A DNA stretch of 64,000 bases from Flagellimonas zhangzhouensis. Its GTDB lineage: Bacteria > Bacteroidota > Bacteroidia > Flavobacteriales > Flavobacteriaceae. A program made the translations under genes and the position numbers. The stretch is taken from contig NZ_FNKI01000002.1 in assembly GCF_900102925.1 (NCBI RefSeq), forward strand, positions 310,001 to 374,000, in the 5' to 3' direction. Of the stretch, positions 56,522-64,000 are shown piece by piece. The notes under the pieces were generated by a model. It was not told where the DNA came from. It saw only the letters and a program-made list of their open reading frames with translations, and did no database searches. Position 1 is the first letter of the stretch, and the number at the start of each line of letters is the position of its first letter.

Positions 56522-57643
56522 ATGAAGGAGGATTATTACGACATATTAGGAGTATCCAAAGGAGCTACTGCTGCAGAAATCAAAAAAGCCTATAGAAAAA
56601 AGGCGATTGAATTTCACCCCGACAAGAACCCAGGCGATGAAAAGGCTGAGGAAATGTTCAAAAAAGCAGCAGAAGCCTACGAAGTTTTGGGTGATCCAGA
56701 CAAAAAAGCCAAGTACGACCAATTCGGACACGCTGCTTTCGACGGAAGTCAAGGTTTTGGTGGCGGAGGTATGAACATGGATGATATCTTCAGTCAGTTT
56801 GGGGATATTTTCGGTGGAGCCTTTGGAGGAGGTGGATTCAGTGGTTTTGGCGGCTTCGGTGGAGGTGGTCAACGCAGAATGAAAGGAAGTAACCTTCGTA
56901 TCCGCGTAAAGCTTACCTTGGAAGAAGTAGCCAATGGTGTGGAGAAAAAAGTAAAGGTGCGCCGTAAGCTTCAAGCAGATGGAGTGTCCTATAAAACTTG
57001 TCATACGTGTAATGGTACTGGACAAATCATGAAAGTGACCAATACCATTTTGGGACGTATGCAAACAGCGACCACTTGTTCAACTTGCGGTGGTTCTGGT
57101 CAAACAATTGACAAAAAACCTGCCGATGCAGATGCTCAAGGAATGAAAGTAGTGGAAGAAACCGTATCCATTAAAATTCCACCTGGAGTAGAAGATGGCA
57201 TGCAGTTGAAGGTGTCTGGAAAAGGTAACGCAGCTCCTGGCAATGGTATTTCTGGAGATTTGTTGGTAGCCATTGAGACTTTGGAACATGAAACCTTGAA
57301 GCGTGAAGGAGACAACTTGCACTATGATCTATACATCAGTATTTCCGAAGCAGTTTTGGGCAGTTCCAAAGAAATTGATGCCGTTGGAGGTAAAGTGCGC
57401 ATTAAATTGGAGCCAGGAATTCAATCTGGAAAGATTTTGAGATTGAGAGGAAAAGGAATCACAAGTTTAAACGGATATGGAAGTGGTGACCTTTTGGTTC
57501 ATGTGAACGTTTGGACACCAAAGACACTAAATAAGGAGCAGAAAGAGTTTTTTGAACGTATGCAAGGCGATGAAAATTTCACGCCAAGGCCCGAAAAATC
57601 GGATAAATCCTTCTTTGAGAAGGTAAAAGATATGTTCTCTTAA
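56522..57643 (+). CDS. dnaJ: Chaperone DnaJ with reduced zinc-finger region
   Basis: The 373-residue Hsp40 has a J domain (about 1-70, HPD in FHPDKNPGD), a Gly/Phe linker (GFGGGG, FGGFGGGG) and substrate-binding C-terminal domains. The Cys-rich segment has only two CxxCxGxG-type motifs (CHTCNGTG and CSTCGGSG) rather than the four of E. coli DnaJ, leaving one likely zinc centre. It appears co-transcribed with grpE. Confidence 0.95.
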   Translation: MKEDYYDILGVSKGATAAEIKKAYRKKAIEFHPDKNPGDEKAEEMFKKAAEAYEVLGDPDKKAKYDQFGHAAFDGSQGFGGGGMNMDDIFSQFGDIFGGAFGGGGFSGFGGFGGGGQRRMKGSNLRIRVKLTLEEVANGVEKKVKVRRKLQADGVSYKTCHTCNGTGQIMKVTNTILGRMQTATTCSTCGGSGQTIDKKPADADAQGMKVVEETVSIKIPPGVEDGMQLKVSGKGNAAPGNGISGDLLVAIETLEHETLKREGDNLHYDLYISISEAVLGSSKEIDAVGGKVRIKLEPGIQSGKILRLRGKGITSLNGYGSGDLLVHVNVWTPKTLNKEQKEFFERMQGDENFTPRPEKSDKSFFEKVKDMFS

Positions 57644-57736
57644 GAATAAAAATCTTTCTGTTTAAATAAAAAACGTATATTTGAAACTGATGTTGGGTGA
57701 CCGATATCTAATTTTCTTTTTCATAGCAATTTTTTT

Positions 57737-57770
57737 CCCATCCTTAATTTGCTTTAAGGGTGGGTTTTTG
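57737..57770 (+). terminator. Terminator after dnaJ
   Basis: CCCATCCTTAA pairs with TTAAGGGTGGG (one wobble) around ATTTGC (57737-57764), followed by TTTTTG. It lies about 95 bp after the dnaJ stop. Confidence 0.85.
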
Positions 57771-57804
57771 TTTTTAAGGGAAACCTTGTTTTTCAACAAT
57801 TACA

Positions 57805-57812
57805 TATCTTTG
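57805..57812 (+). promoter_or_regulatory. -7-like box for the ABC exporter operon
   Basis: TATCTTTG matches TAnnTTTG, 14 bp before the ABC ATP-binding gene. A TTG at 57786-57788 is 16 bp upstream, close to the usual 17-23 bp spacing. Confidence 0.5.
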
Positions 57813-57826
57813 AAAAAATAGATTAC

Positions 57827-58765
57827 ATGGATCATATCCTTGTTGCCAAAAATGTGTCCAAAACTTATGGAGACTATACTGCATTGCGCAACATATCGCT
57901 AGAAATCCCAACGAATTGTATTTATGGACTTTTGGGCCCAAATGGGGCTGGAAAGACCTCATTTATTCGAATCATCAACCAGATTACGCATCAAGATACT
58001 GGAGAGGTTTTGTTCAATGGCGAGCCTTTAGCACCACATCATATTGCCATGATCGGCTATTTGCCCGAAGAACGCGGATTGTACAAAAGTATGAAGGTAG
58101 GGGAGCAAGCATTGTATCTGGCCCAATTGAAGGGATTGTCCAAAGCTGAAGCCAAAACCCGATTAAAATATTGGTTCGACCGTTTGGATATTGGGGATTG
58201 GTGGAACAAGAAAGTGCAAGAACTTTCCAAAGGGATGGCGCAGAAGATTCAATTTATTGTTACTGTATTGCACGAACCTAAACTGCTCATTTTTGATGAG
58301 CCATTTAGTGGTTTCGACCCTATAAATGCCAATCTCATCAAAGATGAAATTCTACAATTAAAAGAAAACGGAACCTCTATTATCTTTTCTACGCACCGAA
58401 TGGAATCTGTGGAGGAACTTTGTGAGTACATCGCATTGATTCATAAATCCGAAAAGATTTTGGACGGAAAATTATCCGACATCAAAAAAGCATACAAAAA
58501 CAACATTTTCAATATTGGACTTCAAGCGGAGAAAGATGCGCATGCACTATTGAAGACTTTGGAAGAAAAGTTCAACATACTTTCATCCCATATCGATTTG
58601 GCGGAAAACCAATTGGATTTTAAGGTACAGCTGCCAAATTCAAATACAGCGGGAGTTTTGACCGAACTTTCGAGCATGGCCAACATCAATCGTTTTGAAG
58701 AAACCATTCCTTCGGCCAACGATATTTTTATTCAAACCGTAAACAACAAGGATAATGGCAAGTAA
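57827..58765 (+). CDS. ABC exporter ATP-binding protein (NatA-like)
   Basis: The 312-residue ATPase has Walker A GPNGAGKT (about 39-46), signature LSKGMAQ (about 136), Walker B LLIFDEPFSG (about 155-164) and a C-terminal extension typical of DrrA/NatA-type exporters (about 220-312). It overlaps the permease gene by 11 nt. Substrate unknown; the family exports sodium, drugs or lipid-like compounds. Confidence 0.93.
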   Translation: MDHILVAKNVSKTYGDYTALRNISLEIPTNCIYGLLGPNGAGKTSFIRIINQITHQDTGEVLFNGEPLAPHHIAMIGYLPEERGLYKSMKVGEQALYLAQLKGLSKAEAKTRLKYWFDRLDIGDWWNKKVQELSKGMAQKIQFIVTVLHEPKLLIFDEPFSGFDPINANLIKDEILQLKENGTSIIFSTHRMESVEELCEYIALIHKSEKILDGKLSDIKKAYKNNIFNIGLQAEKDAHALLKTLEEKFNILSSHIDLAENQLDFKVQLPNSNTAGVLTELSSMANINRFEETIPSANDIFIQTVNNKDNGK

Positions 58766-60098
58766 AATCGGATTGATCATAAGAAGGGAATATTTGGCCA
58801 AGGTACGCAACCGTTCGTTTGTAGTGATGACCATTTTGAGTCCACTTTTGATTGTGGGAATGATCGTGTTGATTGCTTATTTGGCAAAAGTAAACGATGA
58901 TGAAACCCGAGTGGTGGCGGTTTTGAACGAGAGCAGCTTTTTTATGGAAGAATTTCAGCCGACTAAAAATCTGTCCTTCGTACAATTTGAGGGGATTGGT
59001 TTAGAGGAAGCCAAAGATTCTACCAACGCTTTGGAATATTATGGATTGTTGTATCTGCCGAATGAACAAAATGTTGAAAAGACAGCAAAGTCCTCGTATC
59101 TTTTTACAAAGGACAACCCCAATACCAACATCACCCAAAAATTGGAAAACATTTTTCAAAGACAATTGCGACAAGACCGTTTGCAAAAGTTGGGGGTGAG
59201 TTCCGAGCAATTTTCAACCGTAGAGGCCCCATTTGAAATCAACTTGGCCACTTTTGAGGGCGAAAAGAGCATGAAGGGCATCAATGAAATAAAAGCCGTG
59301 ATCGGTGGTGGATTCGGTTATGCCATTATGATGTTCATTATTATTTACGGTGGATTTGTAATGCGCAGTGTGATCGAGGAAAAAACCAGTCGCATTATCG
59401 AAGTGATCATTTCTTCCGTAAAACCCTTTCAATTGATGTTGGGGAAAATTATTGGAACATCCCTGGCGGGGTTGACCCAATTTACCATTTGGATCATATC
59501 GGCTTCCATACTTTTAGCATTGGCGGTAATGCTTTTTGGAATTGATTTGGCGCAACTATCAGGAGATTCTCCCATGCCCGCTGGACCAATGGGAGCTGGA
59601 ATGTCGCAGATTGAAGGTATGGACAGTGAAATGTTGCTGTATGCCCAAGAGATTTTGGATATTCCGTGGGGATTGTTGATTGTTTCCTTCTTTATTTATT
59701 TTGTGCTGGGCTATTTGATCTACAGTTCTATTTATGCCGCTATCGGTGCTGCCGTGGATAATGAGACCGATACACAACAATTTATATTTCCTATTATTTT
59801 ACCTTTGATGTTGGCCATCTATGTGGGCTTCTTTTCAGTATTCAGCAACCCACATGGACCCATTGCCGTGGCATTTTCATTGTTCCCGTTGACATCGCCG
59901 ATTGTAATGCTCATGCGTTTGCCTGGTGGAATTGGAGAAGGAGGTGTACCACTATGGCAGTTTTTAACATCTGTTGGCGTGCTGATTGTCACCTTTTTGG
60001 GAATAGTGACCTTGGCAGCCAAAATATACAGAACAGGAATTTTAATGTATGGTAAAAAGCCAACTTATAAAGAGTTGGTAAAATGGTTGAAATACTAA
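58755..60098 (+). CDS. ABC-2 type permease
   Basis: The 447-residue membrane protein has an N-terminal helix (about 20-42), a long extracytoplasmic domain (about 43-175) and five or more C-terminal helices, as in NatB-like ABC-2 permeases. VIEEKTSRIIEVIISSVKPFQLMLGK matches the conserved coupling region. It pairs with the preceding ATPase. Confidence 0.92.
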   Translation: MASKIGLIIRREYLAKVRNRSFVVMTILSPLLIVGMIVLIAYLAKVNDDETRVVAVLNESSFFMEEFQPTKNLSFVQFEGIGLEEAKDSTNALEYYGLLYLPNEQNVEKTAKSSYLFTKDNPNTNITQKLENIFQRQLRQDRLQKLGVSSEQFSTVEAPFEINLATFEGEKSMKGINEIKAVIGGGFGYAIMMFIIIYGGFVMRSVIEEKTSRIIEVIISSVKPFQLMLGKIIGTSLAGLTQFTIWIISASILLALAVMLFGIDLAQLSGDSPMPAGPMGAGMSQIEGMDSEMLLYAQEILDIPWGLLIVSFFIYFVLGYLIYSSIYAAIGAAVDNETDTQQFIFPIILPLMLAIYVGFFSVFSNPHGPIAVAFSLFPLTSPIVMLMRLPGGIGEGGVPLWQFLTSVGVLIVTFLGIVTLAAKIYRTGILMYGKKPTYKELVKWLKY

Positions 60099-60104
60099 AA
60101 AATT

Positions 60105-60992
60105 ATGCAAGAAGGTGCAGAAGACATAAAAGAAATCATCAAAGAAGATGTTTGGGGCACCATCAAGGATTTTTTAAATCTTGGTGTGCATCTGGGCGAA
60201 GGTGAAAAATCCATTCACTTAACCATTGGTTTATTGCTCCTCTTGACGGTTGCACTTATAGCAACTAAGTTTGTGTTGAAGTGGTTGCGCCATTTGCTGA
60301 CTCGAAAAATGGAACAGGAGGACAAGCAAAAGTTCTCCAGTGTTTTCAAATTTCTCAATTATGTTATTTATTTAATTGCGGTAGTTTTTACCCTAAGTGC
60401 AGCAGGGGTAGATATCACATTGGTGATTACTGCATCGGCGGCTCTATTTGTTGGTTTGGGTCTTGCTTTGCAAGAATTGTTCAAGGATATTCTTGGAGGT
60501 ATTTTCATTATAATCGACAAATCGTTGCAAGTGGGTGATGTGGTCGAAGTTGATGGAAAAGTAGGAAAGGTTTTCGAAATTAAACTACGTACCACAAGGG
60601 CCATTACCAGAGATGATAAAGTTTTGATCTTGCCTAATCATAAATTCATCAGCGACATCGTTTATAACTATACCCAAAACCACAAGACCACTCGTGAAAA
60701 GGTGAGTGTGGGGGTAGCCTATGGAAGCGATGTACAATTGGTGACCAAGATTTTGGAAGAAATAGCACATACACAGAAACAAGTATTAAAAAATCCCAAG
60801 CCTTTCGTTTTGTTCGAAGACTTTGGGGATTCTGCATTGATATTTTCCATTTTCTTTTTTACAAACGATACGTTTAGAGATCCCAGGATAAAAAGTGAAA
60901 TGCGTTACAAGATAGATGCCAAGTTCAGGGAAAACAACGTATCCATTCCGTTTCCACAGAGAGATATACACATTATTCAGCCTAAACAATAG
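60105..60992 (+). CDS. Mechanosensitive ion channel, MscS family
   Basis: The 295-residue protein has three membrane helices (about 38-60, 84-105 and 110-130), the last with the glycine-rich pore pattern GLGLALQELFKDILGG. A beta domain (about 150-190) and a C-terminal alpha/beta domain follow. It opens under membrane tension to release solutes. It lies 6 bp after the ABC permease, so it is likely in the same operon. Confidence 0.95.
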   Translation: MQEGAEDIKEIIKEDVWGTIKDFLNLGVHLGEGEKSIHLTIGLLLLLTVALIATKFVLKWLRHLLTRKMEQEDKQKFSSVFKFLNYVIYLIAVVFTLSAAGVDITLVITASAALFVGLGLALQELFKDILGGIFIIIDKSLQVGDVVEVDGKVGKVFEIKLRTTRAITRDDKVLILPNHKFISDIVYNYTQNHKTTREKVSVGVAYGSDVQLVTKILEEIAHTQKQVLKNPKPFVLFEDFGDSALIFSIFFFTNDTFRDPRIKSEMRYKIDAKFRENNVSIPFPQRDIHIIQPKQ

Positions 60993-61037
60993 AATAAAAT
61001 AAAAACCTTAAACCCCCATAGTACAAATTGGAAGCTG

Positions 61038-61895
61038 TTGGCTTTTGTTGTATTGCTTTGTAGTCAGATTGGATGGGCACAAAGTACAGATATTCTTCGG
61101 TTCGATTATTTGAACATTCCCGAAAACGATGCGGGAATGAAAACTCAACGTTATAAGGCACTTTTCAATTTTCCCATAAAACTAAACGAGAAGAATGATT
61201 ATTTGATTACTGGGTTTGAGTACAATCGGTTTGATATGGATTATTCCAAGGAATTACCATTTGATAAGAGTGAACTGATCCGTTTTCATGTGATTGATTT
61301 TAATGCTGGGATCATTACCAAATTGAATGAAAATTGGAATTTCATTGCGATTTTAACGCCCAGATTGGCCTCCAACTTATTGGATGGCACCGAGGCGGAT
61401 GATTTTTTCATGAATGCCACGGCAACCATCTGGAAGGAGCGTCCCAATGCCGATAAACCTTACCGATTGGTGCTGGGTTTAACCTATAATAGTACCACTG
61501 GTTTGCCTGTTCCATTACCTTTGATCAATTATTACAGAAGGTTTCACCCCAATTGGTCCTATACCTTGGGAATTCCTAGAAGTAACTTTAGGCACCACAT
61601 AAATAAAAAGCATTTGGTAGAGTTGGCATTGTTCTTGGATGGTTATTATATCAATCTCCAGAATGATGTGATCATGGATGATGGTCAAGTGGCCTCCAAA
61701 ATATCGTTGACCGCATTGGTAGGGAGTTTAGGATATCAATACAATATATCCAATAGAATGGCGCTTTTTGCTACGTTGGGAAGGTCAGTGATTCAAGAAG
61801 GGATACTTCGGAATGATGATCAAGGATCAGTATATTTATTGAATAATGAGTCGAGTTTTTATATAAGGACTGGTTTCAAAATAGGAATTTTTTAA
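61038..61895 (+). CDS. Outer-membrane beta-barrel protein (DUF6268-like), unusual start
   Basis: The 285-residue frame from TTG 61038 covers a signal peptide core (AFVVLLCSQIGWAQ) and a barrel-like mature protein ending SSFYIRTGFKIGIF. No ATG or GTG exists between the mscS stop and this core. A fuller signal (KTLNPHSTNWKLLA...) would need the ATA at 60999 as start, exactly where a one-base change from ATG would fit. Probably part of the mscS transcript. Function unknown. Confidence 0.7.
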   Translation: MAFVVLLCSQIGWAQSTDILRFDYLNIPENDAGMKTQRYKALFNFPIKLNEKNDYLITGFEYNRFDMDYSKELPFDKSELIRFHVIDFNAGIITKLNENWNFIAILTPRLASNLLDGTEADDFFMNATATIWKERPNADKPYRLVLGLTYNSTTGLPVPLPLINYYRRFHPNWSYTLGIPRSNFRHHINKKHLVELALFLDGYYINLQNDVIMDDGQVASKISLTALVGSLGYQYNISNRMALFATLGRSVIQEGILRNDDQGSVYLLNNESSFYIRTGFKIGIF

Positions 61896-61904
61896 ACTTT
61901 AGGT

Positions 61905-63068
61905 ATGTCAAAAATTTTGGTAATAGAAGATGAATCGGCCATTCGAAGAGTGCTGGTTAAGATTCTTGCAGAAGAGAACGATAACTATAGCGTCCATGAG
62001 GCCGAAAATGGCCTTGAGGGTATTGAAGCCGTAAAAAAGGAGGATTTCGATCTCGTGCTTTGCGATATTAAAATGCCCAAAATGGATGGTGTTGAGGTCT
62101 TGGAAGCTGCCAAAAAGATTAAACCTGAAATTCCTTTTATCATGATTTCTGGTCACGGTGATTTGGATACTGCGGTAAACACCATGCGCCTTGGGGCATT
62201 CGATTACATTTCCAAACCACCAGATTTAAATCGTTTGTTGACCACTGTTCGAAATGCTTTGGACCGAAAGGAATTGGTAGTCGAAAACAAGATTCTTAAA
62301 AAGAAGGTCTCCAAAAACTACGAAATGATCGGGGAGAGTGATGAGATCGGCACCATAAAGGATATGATCGAAAAAGTGGCCCCAACCGATGCCCGAGTGC
62401 TCATTACGGGATCCAATGGTACAGGTAAGGAATTGGTGGCCCACTGGGTGCATCAAAAAAGCCCGCGATCATCTGCACCTTTTATCGAGGTGAACTGTGC
62501 GGCAATACCTTCCGAATTGATTGAAAGTGAATTGTTTGGGCATGTAAAGGGGGCGTTTACATCTGCAGTAAAAGATCGTGCAGGTAAGTTTGAAGCTGCC
62601 AACAAGGGTACTATATTTTTGGATGAAATTGGGGATATGAGCCTTTCTGCCCAAGCAAAAGTGTTGCGTGCCTTGCAAGAAAATAAAATTTCCCGTGTCG
62701 GTTCCGATAAGGACATTAAGGTGGATGTTAGGGTGCTGGCCGCGACAAACAAAGATTTAAAGAAAGAAATAGAAGACGGTAAATTCCGTGAAGACCTTTA
62801 CCACCGATTGGCCGTGATTTTGATCAAGGTGCCAGCTTTGAACGATAGACGCGATGATATTCCGCTTTTGATTGAACACTTTTCCCAAAAAATTGCATCG
62901 GAGCAGGGAACGGCACAAAAAAGCTTTTCTAAAAAAGCGTTGGAATTATTAAAAGGTTACGATTGGACAGGTAATGTGCGTGAACTACGCAATGTTGTGG
63001 AACGCTTGATTATTTTGGGAGGTAAGGAAGTTTCAGAAGAAGATGTGAAACTATTTGCCAGCAAATAG
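61905..63068 (+). CDS. NtrC-like response regulator lacking a DNA-binding domain
   Basis: The 387-residue protein has a receiver domain (about 1-120, phosphorylation Asp54 in LCDIKMP) and an AAA+ sigma-54 activator domain (about 138-370) with Walker A GSNGTGKE (169-176), Walker B TIFLDEIGD (236-244) and the L1 loop GAFTSA (216-221) in place of the canonical GAFTGA. It ends at residue 387 after the lid region (NVRELRNVVERLI) with no Fis-type helix-turn-helix. It either acts from solution on sigma-54 or works without it. Confidence 0.93.
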   Translation: MSKILVIEDESAIRRVLVKILAEENDNYSVHEAENGLEGIEAVKKEDFDLVLCDIKMPKMDGVEVLEAAKKIKPEIPFIMISGHGDLDTAVNTMRLGAFDYISKPPDLNRLLTTVRNALDRKELVVENKILKKKVSKNYEMIGESDEIGTIKDMIEKVAPTDARVLITGSNGTGKELVAHWVHQKSPRSSAPFIEVNCAAIPSELIESELFGHVKGAFTSAVKDRAGKFEAANKGTIFLDEIGDMSLSAQAKVLRALQENKISRVGSDKDIKVDVRVLAATNKDLKKEIEDGKFREDLYHRLAVILIKVPALNDRRDDIPLLIEHFSQKIASEQGTAQKSFSKKALELLKGYDWTGNVRELRNVVERLIILGGKEVSEEDVKLFASK

Positions 63069-63779
63069 TCAATTACATTTTTTAAGTCGATTCAAAGCAT
63101 TTTCCGATAACTCTTTCACACGTTGGTGATACTCTTTTTTATGGGGAGAAAGTTCGGTGTTCAACAAAATCAAACGAGATTCCTCATAAATATTTGTAAT
63201 AAATCGCTGTGCATCGGGGCAGTCGACATCGGTAACCACTTTGTCCAAAGAAGTTTCAAAACTCAATAAACAATTGTGAACCTGTTTCTCAATAGCATTT
63301 CCTTGGGTTAATAGAATGGAGTTTTCAGTTTCCAAAGCTTGTTTGGTATTCATTACCAAAATATTGGTTCCATAACTACTAGTGGTCTCTTCTTCAAAAA
63401 TGCGCAATACTTTTTCCCCAATCAAAACATTCTCCAAAGCTATGTGTAAATCTGTTTTGGAACTTCTTAAATTGTCTGATTTGGTAGCAATTTTTAAATG
63501 GGAAAGTGTTTTTTCCAAACTTTCAATAGTACCATCACAACCACAATCCAGAAAATTGTTCCTTGTTTTTTCGATGCTGTTCAAAGCTTTATACGCATGG
63601 TATTTAGCAATGTTGATGTCCTTAGAGGAAACAGCTTTTTCAATTTCAGTTTTAATGAAATCAAGATTTGAACTCGCGTAGGTGCAAGCTTGTGGAGTTT
63701 TAAATGCCGAAGTCATGATCAATAGACTAACAAGGCCTACGATGAAGACTATAAGTAGGATAATATTCTTCTTTTTCAT
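63069..63779 (-). CDS. Hypothetical membrane-anchored helical protein, 236 aa
   Basis: An N-terminal membrane segment (about 5-25) is followed by a mostly helical exported part with few motifs, ending in helical LSENALNRLKKCN. Scattered cysteines (CTY, CGCDG, CLLSF, DCPDA, KKC) could form disulfides. Convergent with the NtrC-like gene with no gap. I do not recognise the family. Confidence 0.72.
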   Translation of the reverse strand: MKKKNIILLIVFIVGLVSLLIMTSAFKTPQACTYASSNLDFIKTEIEKAVSSKDINIAKYHAYKALNSIEKTRNNFLDCGCDGTIESLEKTLSHLKIATKSDNLRSSKTDLHIALENVLIGEKVLRIFEEETTSSYGTNILVMNTKQALETENSILLTQGNAIEKQVHNCLLSFETSLDKVVTDVDCPDAQRFITNIYEESRLILLNTELSPHKKEYHQRVKELSENALNRLKKCN

Positions 63780-63958
63780 AACGCTTTAGATTTGGGACTT
63801 TGCGTATTGATATTCATAAAGTTATGTTGTAGTGTATTTTTGTAGGAAAATAAATCGTTTAAAACACCAACTTAGACTATAAAAGGTAAAAAGTCCGATG
63901 AAATGCACCCTAACTTGTACGTATGTTCAAATGCACAAAAAGGGTTATCTTCATTGCA

Positions 63959-64000
63959 ATGAAAAATATAGAAGCAACCACATATCGAGTACAGGGAACG
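63959..64000 (+). CDS. Start of an unknown gene, cut by right edge
   Basis: ATG at 63959 opens 14 codons (MKNIEATTYRVQGT) to the window end, preceded by TTATCTTCATTGCA, whose TATCTTCA resembles a -7 box. Too little is visible to identify the product. Confidence 0.4.
   Translation, partial: MKNIEATTYRVQGT

Overview
The window reads as chromosomal DNA of a marine-type Flavobacteriaceae (phylum Bacteroidota). The evidence is a SusC/SusD starch locus with an amylase carrying a type IX secretion (T9SS) C-terminal signal, type III glutamine synthetase, fused IcmF mutase, M56/BlaI pair, many short lipoprotein lipoboxes, TAnnTTTG-like -7 promoter boxes, and AT-rich leaders mostly without Shine-Dalgarno sequences. 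Gene order and protein style resemble the Muricauda/Flagellimonas group, but the genus cannot be fixed from the sequence alone.

Layout. 0-1.1 kb: the 5' part of a Bacteroidota-type tyrosine integrase runs off the left edge and sits just beyond the 3' end of a tRNA-Arg, so the left edge is probably the end of an integrated island. 1.2-9 kb: apt, a BlaI/M56 sensor pair with a tandem palindromic operator, a Na+/Ca2+ antiporter, and divergent glutamine synthetases of types II and III. 9-17.6 kb: purM; a five-gene extracytoplasmic redox operon (Rieske, thioredoxin, ApbE, DUF4266, DUF3570); a minimal ABC pair; prfA; pyrF. 17.7-38 kb: a DUF4197 lipoprotein, then a complete alpha-glucan (maltodextrin/starch) utilisation locus. 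Its leftward arm is lacI, sugar permease, GH65, GH97, GH13; its rightward arm is susC, susD, susE-like, a large secreted GH13 and a lipoprotein. A 17-bp motif is shared by both arms.

38-45.6 kb: purU, icmF, an Lrp-family regulator, a secreted esterase-like protein and a DUF1684 lipoprotein. 45.5-47.9 kb: two M57-like HExxHxxGxxH metalloprotease lipoproteins lie between two identical 62-bp copies of the 3' end of the DUF1684 gene, which looks like an insertion or recombination scar. 47.9-51 kb: ammonium module (porin, amtB, P-II), whose promoter shares GGGGTA-type elements with the glutamine synthetase promoter. 51-64 kb: fluC, small membrane proteins, NTP pyrophosphohydrolase, ilvE, DUF4920, mnmD, a TIGR01777 epimerase, grpE-dnaJ, an ABC exporter, an MscS channel, an outer-membrane barrel, an NtrC-like regulator lacking its DNA-binding domain, an unknown protein, and the first codons of one more gene.

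How it works together. The polysaccharide locus binds, cuts, imports and phosphorolyses alpha-glucans, but the beta-phosphoglucomutase normally needed after GH65 is not in the window. The two glutamine synthetases, P-II, AmtB and porin form a nitrogen-assimilation set. The most unusual items are the redox operon with ApbE, the metalloprotease cassette between direct repeats, and the candidate shared operators.
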